Shown: positions 1 to 12,412 of the stretch, in pieces
Layout: the number at the start of each line of letters is the position of its first letter
How positions within the stretch are numbered: the first letter of the stretch is position 1
From: Acanthopleura granulata
Lineage: Eukaryota > Mollusca > Polyplacophora > Chitonida > Chitonidae
Direction: 5' to 3'
Length of the DNA stretch: 64,000 nucleotides
Assembly (NCBI GenBank): GCA_016165875.1
Contig: JABBOT010000002.1
Coordinates: 1,327,540-1,391,539 of the forward strand
Position numbers and translations under genes: made by a program
Notes under the pieces: generated by a model
Told to the model about the DNA's origin: nothing
Seen by the model: only the letters and a program-made list of their open reading frames with translations
The model's database searches: none

Positions 1-690
1 TAGCGAATAATGATGTCCAGTAATATGTGCTTTCTCAAAATAAGAATTTTTTTTAACATTGTAGAGGTGTTTTGTGTCATATTCACTCCTTGTACATGTA
101 TAAAATATATCAGCCGGAGTATGGGAAAGTGTATACCACTTGTATAGAGCAGGTAAATTTGCCAACAGTCTTTGTACATTTCCTACATTTTAGGATTTGA
201 TCTCACCAAAGGAAGTTGACATGACATTGCATCTGCAGCCAGGGTTTAAAAATGGCTTGACATTAAGATAGAGGCTTTGTTTTCCACTTACACTGAAGCA
301 TTTGTGGTTTCCGTATGCATGTTATAATAAATCTTTCCTCTTCTTAACGAAGTTTTCTTTATTTACATAGGGGAACGTCCATAAAGTACGTACGCGCAAT
401 TTTTTGGCACTCCTCCCCCTGAACGAATCTTGTGCGATATGCCTAGACAGCCCCTTTACCTCCTCCGCAGCCGTGTACGTAGTACGTTGAACCACCATTA
501 GGTACCGAACTGCGACATTAGAGAGGTGCAGCCAATACTTCATAAAGACTAGTACCCACGAGCGAATAAGAGGCTTTAATTTCTATCATTTGTCAACGAG
601 TTAACAACGTGAGATTTTAATGCTTACAACAGTAAACAACAGTTTGGACTGGTTTCTCTGGCTGATTTATTGTCGTTTCGGTTGGACACG
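1..690. other. Gene-free stretch, left edge
   Basis: AT-rich sequence with no convincing exon, repeat family or RNA gene. The open frames here are short and have no coding-like composition or splice context. Confidence 0.5.
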
Positions 691-691
691 A

Positions 692-785
692 GACTGCCTC
701 GATGGCCTAGTGGTTAGCGCTTCCGCCTCGAGGGCGGGAGATCCAGGATTACTCCCGAATTGGGTCATACGAAAGAATTTACGAT
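692..785 (+). repeat. tRNA-derived SINE head (second family)
   Basis: The sequence starting GACTGCCTCGATGGCCTAGT looks like a tRNA 5' half: an A-box-like GGCCTAGTGGTTAGCGC, then a CCGCC/GGCGG stem, then a B-box-like GGATTACTCC. The same head recurs at 48491. It runs directly into a MITE-like element at its 3' side, so only the head remains. A functional tRNA is unlikely because the 3' acceptor half is not paired. Confidence 0.55.
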
Positions 786-1165
786 TTCTACAAATTTTTC
801 ACCAACTTTAAGGGAATCAAAATTTTTGATTGTTTGATAGACTTTATGGACCACACTGAACAGATTGAAGAACAGTGACGTCACACATAATTATTTTAGT
901 TCCCACATTAAATACCGTAGTACTACATGTAACAAAAAACCAGGGCTCTTTAGCAGCTAAAGGTATGGGTGACGTCACTGTTCTTCAGCCGGCTCAATAT
1001 GGCCCTTAAAGTTCTCCATACAGTCAAAATATTTGACTGAGTACAATTTGGGGAAAAAATTTTTAAAAAAATAAATTATTGACGGTATTTTTAGATACAG
1101 GTTTTCATGCTCCGTTAACTTATCACAACTTCAGTTTTAAGTGGTCTTTCACTTTGTCAGTATTT
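786..1165. mobile_element. Palindromic MITE-like element, family 2, copy 1
   Basis: The two halves are inverted copies of each other. GTGACGTCAC with GAACAGT on the left is mirrored by GTGACGTCACTGTTCTTC on the right, and the outer parts mirror as well. Related copies are at about 31573, 37440 and 45705. No coding capacity is visible, so this is probably a non-autonomous DNA transposon. Target duplications were not resolved because the left edge abuts a SINE fragment. Confidence 0.5.
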
Positions 1166-1778
1166 TTTTGCCGGAAGTCGGAAATAGAGTTTTTGTCGAA
1201 AACAATTTCAATCCAACATTTCACAGGCCTAAGTATTACATTGCTCAAGCCAAACAACTCCAGACGCTTCGAGAAACTGGGCCCTGGGCATTTCTTTACA
1301 CGTGGTTCTTTGTAACATACATGAATGCAAAATGAAACCAGAGTTCAACTGAACATGTAATTTTGATCTTGGTATTATGTTTGAACAGTATGACCCGTTG
1401 GTTTCAATCTGGTCAACGTCTGTTTGCAAATGCATTAACAGTTACAGCAATAGGTATATACCAGAGTGTAACATGTATATAACCTTGTTGGAATTACAAT
1501 TTGATCCAGAGATCCAGAACCAAATGCCAGACCTAGCATGAATAACGTATATTTATTAGTATGAAGCCAAGTAAAAGCTGGACTGTAATGAAAATCAATC
1601 GTGAATCTGAAAAATATTATCAATGATCACATTTATTTCATTGGGTTAAACAAATTCATGTGATGCTTTTCAACCATTTGCTGCATATCCCGAGGAAAAT
1701 ATGAAACACGGGTCTTCACTTTGAATGGCAGGAAAACAGTAGAGAGTAAGTGATTTACACAAATTTATACAAACAAAA
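1166..1778. other. Gene-free stretch
   Basis: Nothing recognisable beyond unique AT-rich sequence. Confidence 0.45.
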
Positions 1779-1939
1779 ATGAACAGTGATGTCTTCGTTC
1801 AATTTATGATAGAGATTGCTACAGCAGTCCTCTTGCTTCTTCCCGTGACGTTCAGTTCTAGTGCTGCCGCCACTTATACCGGACGCCGTTCAGGAAAAAC
1901 CAGCGTACCGGAAACCTGTACCTGTAACAAGTGCGACAA
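1779..1939 (+). CDS. Candidate first coding exon of a small secreted protein
   Basis: An ATG in good context (AAAATGA) opens a frame with a hydrophobic stretch near residues 10-28 (MIEIATAVLLLLPVTF), then small residues (SSSAAA) that would suit signal-peptide cleavage. A short basic stretch follows, and then TCTCNKCDK, with three cysteines. A good donor, GACAA|GTATGT, follows at 1940. Read through, the frame continues about 30 codons to a stop with no further signal. The downstream exon was not identified; minisatellite DNA begins about 170 bp later. The hydrophobic segment could be chance in AT-rich DNA. Confidence 0.3.
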
Positions 1940-2111
1940 GTATGTTTGGGGAGTTAGGATGTCAGGCTTCATCCACTCGTTTGAAGCAAGAGAGAGTCCT
2001 ATGATTAGAAAGTCTTTTTTGCGGCCCTGATTTGGTTGGTCATTCAAATGGGTCACCTTTTTCCTCTCCTCTATTTCAATCATCCCATGAGTCTTCTTTT
2101 TCTTCGTCTCT

Positions 2112-2411
2112 GTTTCAATCAAAGTAACTAAACAAGTTACAAACAATGGAGATCGAAGTAACTAAACAAGTAACAAGGAACTGCAAGTGAAATGGCTAAA
2201 CACGTAACAATAAATGACAATCGAAGTGGCTAAATAAATAACAAGAAATTGCAAACGAAGAGGCTATACAAGATACAAGCAATAGCAATCAAACTAGCTA
2301 AACAAGGAACGGCAACCCAACTAGCTAAACATGTAACAAGGAATGACAATCGAAGTGATTAAACAAGTAACAAGCAATGACAGGTGAAGTAGCTAAACAA
2401 CAAACAAAGAA
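2112..2411 (+). repeat. 34-bp minisatellite
   Basis: Eight to nine degenerate copies of a 34-bp unit around ATCGAAGTGGCTAAACAAGT AACAAGGA. Copies starting at 2146, 2180, 2214 and 2248 are exactly in register; later copies carry small deletions. The array is adenine-rich on the plus strand. Confidence 0.75.
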
Positions 2412-2689
2412 TGGTATGTGCAATGTTAAGTGTGGCGGGGGTGCGGGTGGGGGTGGTTGTTGTTATGCCAAGGGCTGCAGGTGTTTTATTTCGCGCGTCA
2501 TCGTCTACCTTTTTCGTACTTCGTCGTTTACTTTTTCGGAGGCTGGTGCTGTTGGGTTAAGAGGAATAGTTGAGTGCTATGTTGTGCTCTTTCGTGTAGG
2601 TGCAATATAAACTAACGAAACTAAGGCAAATCAAGGAAACTGAATAACAAGGCAACCAAATAACAATTCAACTAAATAATAAATCCGGG

Positions 2690-2965
2690 AAAGAAAAGAA
2701 AAATCGCGGCAAAAACCGAAATCGCGGCAAAGAAAGGAAGGAAATCACGGTAATCAAATAAACAAATCAAGGCAAGGCAATCAAATAAATAAATCAAGAC
2801 AGGGCAATCAAATAAATAAATAAAGACAGGGCAATTAAATAAATAAATGAAAGTAAATTTACTGAAATAAACAGATCCAGGCAATTAAATAAACAAATCG
2901 CGAATCGCGGCAAGTCGATAAGAAATCGCGGCACGTCGATAGGAAATTGCGACAAATCAATTCAC
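2690..2965 (+). repeat. Degenerate A-rich tandem repeats
   Basis: Repeats of GGCAATCAAATAAATAAATC at about 25-30 bp spacing, mixed with AAATCGCGGCAA units. Like the 34-bp array upstream, the plus strand is strongly purine/adenine-biased; the two may be parts of one decayed region. Confidence 0.6.
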
Positions 2966-4641
2966 TGAAAGATGTATCTAAATAAACTAATGAACTAAGT
3001 AAGGAAACTAAAGAACTAATTAAATAAGCCAGTTGTTTAACTTGATATTTTTATCAGTTACTATACCATAAATAAACTAAATAAATGTACTATTTAAATA
3101 AAGTAACTAAAAGAACAAAATATAGTAAAAGAACTAAATAGCAATAGAGTCAAGGCAATTAAGTAACAAATCGAGACTCCAGACACGTCGATAAGGAATC
3201 GCGACACGTTTTTTATTTTTATCACAGGACCAGTAAGATGGTATCTGTGGTGCGTTTAGCATAAGTGGGATGTAGAAATCTTTTCCAGTCTGCTCATGTA
3301 AATATTTTTCTGTGGTAAAAGTTTACTTTTATTGCAAATTTACTTCTTTGATGAGGTTCCTCCATAGGATTAGGTGTCCGTAGTAGACTGCACTCCCCCG
3401 CTCTCTCCATACTATACACATGAAGATATTCATTATTTTTGTTTCGAGCTCGTGTCTTGTAGAGGACATCATGGGTTTATTTCCATTTCGCTGATCTGTC
3501 CACTTTGCTGCCGATTGCACTGAAAGTATATGGTGCAAGAGCATGCCTCAAGCTGGGTGCTGGATAATGCCTCGGACTAACAGTGAACATTTTTCACAGT
3601 CTTCTTAAACTTAACACCCACTCCCCCTCCAGTACACTAATTATGGTCTTGGGGTGAACAGCCCGTAGAATTTGTCCAGCAATGCACAAGTTCAGTACAA
3701 GGCGTAAATCCATTCCAACCACCAACGTACATATATGAAGTAAGTAGCTGTAAAATTCTCCAAAATTAACATAGTAAATACACATTTACGAACGCTTTGA
3801 AGTGCAGCAGTTCTAGTATTCATCCGTATAACTCAACAATTTGACACTTATCTTGGCCTATTCTCTTTAAAGCTCATTGATTTTGAGCTTTAGAGATATA
3901 ACGGTTTTCTATGATGTGATCTTCAAACATTAGAAACACCCGCCCATTATAATTTTTAATTCCAGTTTAGTTACAGGAAAACTATATATCAGAGAAAAAA
4001 TAACCCAGGCTCATCTTTACCCCGCCAAATTGCATGTATGTACCTGTGTACGTTTTCTTTCAAAGTTCAAAATCACATGATTACGTGACATAATTGACCA
4101 TAATTAGCGAGCTTCCATGGTTTCCATCCGATTTGAATAAATATTTTCAACTTTATAGCCCTATTAGATGTGCACAAGCATATCGATTTTCAATGCAGTT
4201 GGATAACTTAAACGGTTCTGGTGACGTTTTACAGACCATCACGTAACACGAGCAATTTGAAAATGAACATTGGAACAAAGACTGTCATTGGCAGTTTTCT
4301 AGAATGCAATTCTTGAACCATTACATACAAAAGAGAACCCTGAATTAGGCCGTGAATCTCATTTAAACTAATAGTTGTATCACATCATGATTTAAGCTGC
4401 TCAAATCTATTCACGGGGTAAATGTACATGTACAATTTATCCCAGCCATGCATTATAGGCCTAAGGCTTGTTTTCCAGAAACTCCCAAGTTTCTATGGCA
4501 AAATACTTGGCTGTGCGATTTGCAGCCTTTAAACCTGCACTGTTAAGCGAACAATATTTACATCCAATTTTTAACTATTTGACAGATATGGAAGATGATT
4601 TAAACAGATAAGGATGATATTAACAATGAAGGGCAAACAGC
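2966..4641. other. Gene-free stretch
   Basis: Mostly unique AT-rich DNA with sporadic AAATAAACTAA-like remnants up to about 3200. No exon with matched splice sites was found. Confidence 0.45.
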
Positions 4642-4795
4642 CAGTGTGAGAACGAGGATGATGACACCGTGTTTGTACAGCAGGATCCCTGTCTGGAGAC
4701 ATCCCTCAGCAAACAGTGTGAGAACGCGGATGATGACACCGTGCTTGTAGGGGCCTACAGGATGATCCCTGTCTGGAGACAAACAATGTGAGAGA
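4642..4795 (+). repeat. 72-bp tandem duplication
   Basis: CAGTGTGAGAACG(A/C)GGATGA recurs at 4642 and 4714, a period of 72 bp, with a third truncated start at about 4783. Both units contain GATGATGACACCGTG and CCCTGTCTGGAGACA. Confidence 0.65.
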
Positions 4796-5117
4796 TGGTG
4801 CAGGGCCTTCAGAGTTTATTTGGAATATGGAATGATATCACAGTGGGAAACTGTAGCTTTGAGCACCGAAAGTGGTATTTTATGAAATGTATTTGCCACT
4901 AAAAATGTTTCTTTTGGCGAACTTTAGGATATTTAGCTTATGAGCAGTACAAGTATAGGTTAGACATTGTTTGATGACAGTTATTGTTTGGTGACAATTC
5001 AGAGAATAAGGCATGATCCGACATGAGGTGTCGCGTAATCCATGGCAAACATCCTCTAACTTTAATTACTTTTAGCACACCTGCAATGCAAGGCATCTGG
5101 GTCAACACCTGTGTGAT

Positions 5118-5144
5118 GGAACATATATATATATATATATATAT
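5118..5144. repeat. (TA)n microsatellite
   Basis: About 12 TA units in a row. Confidence 0.8.
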
Positions 5145-5419
5145 TCTCTACCCAATATAGAATAGTCATAGTTCACGGACTCCATGTTCTTTACGGCTTC
5201 TTGAATGGCTATGAAATACTGGGAGAGCTTCGAGATTTGAGGTAGCGACAGCGTGATGACCTTTTTGTGCCGTTATACTGTCACTTTGTGGCTCACCTCA
5301 AAAATAACAAGATGGCGGCGACAAGATCTACTGGCTGTGTTTAAATGTCTTTATATATTTCAGTTCTTTATTGATTTCGAGCCCCCTGAATGCGTCAGTG
5401 AAGGGCCTATCCCTAAATA

Positions 5420-5573
5420 GGATTTATTTATTTCTTTGTGGTGTTTTACGCAATATTCAAGAATATTTCACTTACGACCACGACCAGCATTATGGTGGAA
5501 GGAAACCGGGCCGAGCCCAGGGAAATCCAGGACCATTCGCAGGTTGCTGGCAGACCTTCCCACATAAGGCCTA
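5420..5573 (-). repeat. SINE family A, 3' part
   Basis: Reading the minus strand gives the family body (GCAACCTGCGAATGG, CGGTTTCC, CACCATAATGCTGG), the GTGAAATATTCTTGAAT segment and a terminal AAATAAATAAAT. The tRNA-like head is missing. Confidence 0.7.
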
Positions 5574-5575
5574 AA

Positions 5576-8500
5576 TAGGAGTACTGACGCAATTTACAGT
5601 CTTTCGTCAAGGTGGTAATTACAGGTCAGCTTTCATAGTGGAGATATATTTATCACAAATTGTTATCAAGACGTCGGAAGGAAGGAGGGGCTCCCGGCTC
5701 TGGTTCTATTTATTTTGAGTGGAGACATTGAGCCGTGCTCTAATCCCTCTAATAAACTCAAAACACAGAATGTATATCAAGTTACAAACTTTCAATCTAC
5801 ATTTTGAAGAGCCTGAACATGATTTCAGAACTATCACCGAATCTTGGTGAAATGAAAATAATTTGGACAGTGAAATCCTGAATGACAATTATATTGTATT
5901 TCGCAAAAGACCGCCACACTTCACCTACAATAAACAGTTTAAAACAAAAGGGCTGCAGGGTGCTAATTTCTATACGAAATATCGAGATACCCAAAAGATC
6001 CAGAAATGAACACTGAGCTTCAATGAGTGCAGATTTATTTCAAGAAGAGATCTGTGCTTAATGGCTCTGTACATGTCCCCATCTCCACTCCCGTGCATAC
6101 AACAAAATGCTTTTAAACAGTTAAAAGAAAGTAGCAAACATTGGCCTCAACCCAACTTTATTCAACTTGAGTATAGTTTTCTTTTTTGATCCTTCTAGAT
6201 TTTGTCTGTCTTACTGAAATCGTGCTTAAAATACTGAAGTCTATGTGAACATGTGTATATCTTGAAACAAAAACTTGAAGAATTTACTCCTACAACTACG
6301 ATGTACAGAATACAAGAACATGCAAAAGTGGGTATGCCATATAACAGCCTAATACAATAATACTGTCTGGTGACCACACGCATATTTACAGACACTCTGT
6401 AATGAAGAACTGTTCATTACAATCACTCACATCTGTTGAGCAATATCACAATTAATGAAGCGTACGGTTCCACCCGCTATCGCATGTTGGACCTAGAGTA
6501 ATATGTATCTGGATCCAGCACCAATGATGATTACATGCAGTCTTCAAAAAGTTCAACAGTAACTTAGTCGAGCAGGGATGGGCAGTTTCCAACAATCATG
6601 ACCAGGAGCATGCATAATCAGCAGCTTTCTCCCCACCCTGGAAACACTTCCACCTGAGCCCTTTGGGTAAGCTCTTAGAAGATGATGGTGGTAATGATAA
6701 TCAAAGTATGCCTATCAGTATGCTAGGAATCAGCTCCTGGTTTTCGGACAACTTCTACACCACTATGCGTCTTTATCCCGCATCACACAAAATCCTCTGC
6801 TTTTTACTGAACTGAAGTAGTCACGTGTATATCTCTAAACCCCGCATCAGATGATGTATATGCGTCTGATGACTTAAGAGTAGGGAGAACACCATGACGT
6901 AACAGTTACAATGTAACGCAACAATGGCACCAACGACACACGGTCACAAAAGAATGTTGAATAAACATTGTCACTAACATTATGACGCCATAATTCCCAG
7001 ATAACTGCTTGGTAATTCTAAGCTCCTCGACGCGACAGGAAATTACTTTTGAAACTTCCTTTCTTTTTCAAGAAACAAATTTTCAGTGTAGTTTTTAGGG
7101 TCAATAAGTCTCATATTGGGCTCGGATGATGCCTCAGCCAATATGAGGCTTACAGATCCCATATAGGTTCGTATACATTCACTCAGTAACCATGTAACTA
7201 ATAACATCAATTAGCACCAAATACATGTAACAAAATGTAACAAGTGATAACTACACACTGTGTTACTATGTTTGAATAAAGGGGAATACATGTTACATGT
7301 AAATGCGTGAAGGCTAATTTAACAAGTAAATAAGGATTCTAACATGCTTTGTGCAATAATCTTAAATGTTATTTTCTTTTCTTGAACTGAATTTTCAAAA
7401 TTATTTGAAATAGTCCCCGTATTGATATCAATTATTTTACTGACAGCAGAAAAATTATTAAAATGTGTAGAAAAAAATCTGGATATCATATTGATCTTCT
7501 GAGCATTATGCATATGAGTTATGATTGTGTACTTTCCTGTAGATATACATACAGTTTACGAATACAAACTGATAATGATCAGAAAAATTGTTTATGCTTG
7601 TATGGCATATATCTGAAATTTTTGAATTCAGTCCAAGTTGACAATATACTCATCCCTGGGGCTCTCCACAATAATACGGCAACATGTAAATACGTTTTCA
7701 GTGTACAGATATATACATTAAATAGTATTCTAATTATTAAAAATACATCTTCCTAGACATCAACTTTAATAATTCTTTCTGTTTGACCGAAAGCCTCGTT
7801 CTGTTTTGATTTCTTTCAGATGCATTTGTAAGTTTTTTTCCAGTGACATTCTGTAGCAGTTTACGCTTTCTATATGGCACCACTGCATTCCATACATGAC
7901 TTACCGGTGCATACATCTCTGCCATTATGCCATGATGCAAGTCCTTTGTCCACTACGATAACACGTATAATTATTGGAGGGGAAAAATGACTATTGTTAA
8001 GGCAGGCATTAAAATACAGTAGTACTTGTAGCCTATCCTAGCACCATCGTCCCGAACAAACAAACAATTTCAGTACAGCAACAGATCAAATCTGCTATTA
8101 ACAATTTAGCAGTATAAAGAAAAGGGCAGTGATTACATTTTCCTCTAATCACTGTACCCATAAAATTCTGGAGTATGGCATTGAACACTGATAGAATACA
8201 AATTACGTAAATCATACACGTATGCTATGTATAATTTAAGGGTATGAATGTAACTGACCAAGTTTAATTACATTTGGTCTAGCTACCATGCTTTAACCAC
8301 TGGAGGGTGACCTCCTATCGCATAATGACATAATGGAAAAGTATCAAAAACTTTCAGTCAATTCTGCAAGGTTTAAACCTACAGCATCAGATATCAGACA
8401 AATAACAACAAACCAGCTTTGAATGTGACAAAGTTTAAAAATGTTACAAATATAATTTACGAACAACAACAAAAATGAACGATCTAAAAGAATGGAGCCA

Positions 8501-8642
8501 AACTTCATCTTGAATAAATAATTCACACCCATGTGTTAATAATTGTGGCATATATCCAGCTTTCACACCTGAAAATGCTGAAGTCGTTCGTGTTGGTATA
8601 TCAGGAGTTGCAGCATTTGTTCTTCCTTTCTGTGAGTTCACC
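5576..8642. other. Gene-free stretch
   Basis: Three kilobases of AT-rich unique sequence. Open frames are short and lack splice context. It lies immediately downstream of the stop codon of the minus-strand Rab-like gene, so part may be that gene's 3' untranslated region; no clear minus-strand AATAAA was fixed as its end. Confidence 0.4.
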
Positions 8643-11600
8643 TTAACTGTCCGACTCATTATCAATCATGACACGCTGCAGCCTGATTGCCTCCCCTGGT
8701 TGCTGGCTCTCCAATGGTAGAATCAAAATGTGTTTCGTCATATATTTTATGGCTTCATCTGTTGTAGAAATGAAATTGAAACTTCTTTTAATTAAGATGA
8801 AAAAAATTATTATTGGGCTACAGAGAGTTATTCATTTGTAGGCCTGGCAACGTCAGACATTAACCAATATACAACTGAAATCAAACCAGGCAAATAAATT
8901 TATAAACAAGCTACAACATCCTGCTAAAAGTCTATGTCTTCTTTAACAATTGTCTTTAACAATTACTGATGCGGCCAATTGAGTGACTTCACACCCTGAT
9001 CAAACATAGCATAGCTTTGAATCGCTCAGCATAACTTTTGAAATAATGACAGGTATTAGAAGTCAAACATGAACTTTGACCTATTAGAAAGTAGTTCAAA
9101 GGTCACTAACAGGCACACTCTATAATTAAGTCTCACGGCGCTCCAGCTATACCCACCTACCCATATTTAAGTTTTGGCTGATGTGGGGAACCATTCCCGC
9201 AGTACATGCTCAGGTAAGTTTTGTCTATCTGAACCTCATCCAAGTCGCACTGAAAACAAAACACAACAACTAATTACTATCTCAATCATAGGCTGTAACC
9301 TCGTTGGAATGCAGTGCAGTAAAAGGAGTTCACAAATTCTGTATGGACAAGAGTTACAATCAAACCTGCTTTTGATAATCATAAAGCATGTCATAAATAT
9401 ATACCCAAGGAGGCCTACAATTAAAGGGAAATGCACTCAGAGTCTTAAATGCTCTATATTTAGAGCAGGAATTGCAGACAAATCAATAACCAATGAGAAT
9501 GAAGGAAATCTTTAAAATATGCAAAAATTATCGATGAATTTGTGTCTGGTTTTCGGAACTTGACCTGTGGGCTACACACAAAATTTCATAAAAATCAGAC
9601 AATGTCTGTGGCTGTTACCAAAAACCCTTCAGAATACTGGATTTCATTAAATATGCAGGCACTTGATTCATCGGGACGGCAAGATCTTGACATTTTATTT
9701 ACGTCATCCAAGCCCAGTGTAATGATGTCATATTTAAGACGGTGCGACGTTACAATAGTAACCGATACATTGTAATATTGCAGGCACTGTGCCACAAACA
9801 CTTTTGACGTACCAATTGCCCAAGGTCCTGCTTCACACCAGCGCCTTCACACGGGGTTAAGAATATGCTGCCTTACCAGTGGTTTGTGAACATGATCAGA
9901 GGTCTCGCATACTCAATATTACCTGTGAGTTTCAGGATCTTTTCAAAACTTGACCAAACGTATTACATCAGCAAGTAAGCCTTTTACTCTACATTTACAC
10001 AGCTCATCAGACACTTACCTTTTTGGCTAACAGACGAACTGGCACAGGTTGTTCATTGGCTAACATAACCTTGGAATTCACATTATTTAACCACTGCCAA
10101 CAGAAACGAGAGAATATTTCATTTTCAATTTTAACCAGTTTTAGTGTGCCATCAAATCTGGACAGATGTATTATGTACAAAATAATGTACGTAAAGCTAA
10201 ATATGGATTACAGCCTATTATATATACCAATTATACAAAGCCCTATACCAGTGTGTAATGTATTATGAAGTAATACATAAGTATTATTAGAGTGTGTCCG
10301 TCTCAGACAACTGAGTAAATATGTTCACAAGATTGTTTGCTTCTCTCGTGTTGAGGCCTCCAGGGCTGAATGGGTTAGCGCTTCAGTGCAGCGTAATGAC
10401 CCAGGAGCCTCTCATCAATGCGACCACTGGGAGTTACAGAGCAGCTCACGCTGGCTTCCTCTCCAGGCGTACACGGGAAGATCCGCCACCAACCTGCCAA
10501 TGCTAGTGGGTTTCCTCCGGGCTCTTCCTGGTTTTCTCCCACCATAATGCTGGCCTCTGTCCTGTAAGTAAGAACGGCATAAAACACCAATCAAACAAGT
10601 TTCTGTCATGTTAGCCCCAAGTCAGCTTCTTAAACTTCTAACCCGTCCAGATCGGAGTTGTAAAGATTCATTTTAGAGATTTACTGAAGTACACGTTTAA
10701 CAACCACAATAATTTTGGTTCTCACTGCATGGAAGTTAGAAGTTTATCAAGTTTCAAATGTAGGTTCTTGTAATAAAACCCATTACATGGCTTCAATCAA
10801 TGCTATAAGATCTCATAAGATATCCAATATTGCAATAAGATCTAATAAGACTGCCAGTGTTGCAATAAGATTTCATAAGATCTCAACCATTTCAACAAGA
10901 TCTCATAAGATTTTCAAAGTGGTAGATTACTTGATCAGTTTAATAGAAATACGTGAGGTGAATCTGCAATCATCTATGGGAAAGTAAAGTAAATCTTCGG
11001 ACTTAACCCAGAGCTGTTAATAAAGGTGAACAAAAATGGTCAAATGAACCTAACCAACTTTAAATGGTTGGTACAACACCAGAGTGTGCCTTTCAAAAAA
11101 CAGATGTGAACATGTTTGAACTTGAGAACAAAACATACCTTATGTGCCTTGTGTGCTTCAAATCTGTTTGGAATTGTTAGTGTAACCGTTCTCACATGGG
11201 CCGATCTTACGAAGCAGTCGTAGTCATGTGACTTGCATATTAAATTTCCATGACAACATATAGTGAAGAGATACAATTTACCATAACTATCAAATGTGCT
11301 TGAGGTAGCATTGCAGCAGATTTGTAAGAAAGGGAACATGTACAGGTTTATCTAAATCAGAAAAAGAAATAATTAAGTTACTAGTAAAATATCCATGGAC
11401 AACCTATTGAATGTTTAAGAATAAATGCATACAAAGATAATGTTAATGAAGAGAACTAGAAATGTTTACCATGTTGTGTAAAATCAAAATATGTCTCTGC
11501 TAGCTAAGTGTGACACTCAGACTGCAATTACATCTGCCTTTTAGCATAATCATTGTATTATTATCATTATATGACCGCTCTTTTACTACAAGACCTCAGC

Positions 11601-12412
11601 ATGATTCCATCAATATAGAGAACAGACATGCAGCTATATTGACTGTATGGTTACATTCATTTCCATGTTAGAGTCAGACCTACATGTACATCACATCTCC
11701 ACTGAAGCTATAATGTACAGATTAAAAATAAACCTTCTGAAATTAGTAAGCTTTTAGTTTACCTTCAAAACTGAGTCAAATGTGGCAGGTCTGAGAAAAC
11801 AAATTTCAAGACACTTTACCATTGTTTACGTACTAAACAATGCGCTCAAAATGACAAATGTACTAACATCAACATCTGGTACTCATACAGTACCTACACA
11901 TAAAATTAAATTAAAGTTTTAGCATAAAACATTCATACAAATAAATGACACGAATAAACACAGTAACCATAATAAATAATAATCTCAATGATTCACTGAA
12001 ATTACCTCTTAGATTGTCACAGATATACACTGGTAAGAACGCTAACAGTAAGATGTTGTAGGAGTTTGGTGCAAGAAAAAGATACCCATACCTGGACAAA
12101 TCAAAAACTATAATGGCTGCTATTGTGAATGGAAGGAAAATAATTCATTCAAGGCTGATATCACAGTAAATGTAAAATTTGGTCATTCCAATAAATATCT
12201 TTGTACCGTACATGTAAATATCTGAAATTACACTTTTACATATTATGAAATGTTCTATTATGTTTGTCTTTCCCTTCACAGAAAACTTGTTTTAATTTAA
12301 CATGACAAATTTATTAGGAAGGATGTGAATAGTTTACCTGCAACTGTAACAAAATGCAACTCACGCATACTTATAGCACATGTGACCAAAGCTCTCATGC
12401 CCAGCAATGACC
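8643..12412 (-). CDS. Rab32/Rab38-like small GTPase, partial, with altered G motifs
   Basis: Minus-strand exons: 12412-12365, 11205-11139, 10093-10019, 9249-9161 and 8758-8643 (stop TAA 8645-8643). The first four join in phase and read as the middle of a Rab. IAGHESFGHM matches the switch II segment (family DIAGQERFG). TIPNRFEAHKAHK then WLNNVNSKVMLANEQPVPV matches the TFEAV..W..DLDSK..L.NG.P.P segment of Rab32/38. LLAKKCDLDE matches the G4 segment LLANKCDL, and the last exon gives DEAIKYMTKHIL before an SDS end. Oddities: the G3 Asp is Val and the switch II Gln is His; the G4 Asn is Lys; no C-terminal prenylation cysteine is present; the P-loop exon was not found; exon 9249-9161 ends in phase 2 but the last exon needs phase 1, so a G5 exon is missing or lost. 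It may be a decaying gene or a pseudo-GTPase. Confidence 0.5.
10349..10602 (+). repeat. SINE family A, near full length
   Basis: Contains the tRNA-like head (GGTTAGCGCTT), GTAATGACCCAGGAGCCTCT, the CTCCCACCATAATGCTGG core and the AAAACACCAATCAAAC tail. It lies in an intron of the Rab-like gene, antisense to it. Confidence 0.8.
10802..10921 (+). repeat. 30-bp minisatellite, 4 copies
   Basis: Four in-register copies of a unit like GCAATAAGATCTCATAAGAT plus about 10 variable bases, starting at 10802, 10832, 10862 and 10892. Intronic with respect to the Rab-like gene. Confidence 0.75.

Noticed and set aside
692..770. Possible tRNA gene
   Set aside because: A- and B-box-like parts are present, but the acceptor and T stems do not pair and the same head recurs at 48491 as part of a longer repeat, so it is a SINE head.
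11911..12099. Hydrophobic minus-strand ORF (YGYLFLAPNSYNILLLAFLP) as an exon of the Rab-like gene
   Set aside because: It has a plausible acceptor and fits the incoming phase, but its outgoing phase does not fit the next exon and it has no match to the Rab fold. Skipping it gives a better Rab alignment.
12339..12412. Longer reading of the first Rab-like exon (..MRELHFVTVA, donor GCAG|GTAAAC)
   Set aside because: This frame loses the switch II match and its phase does not join the next exon. The GTGAGT donor at 12364 gives the Rab reading.
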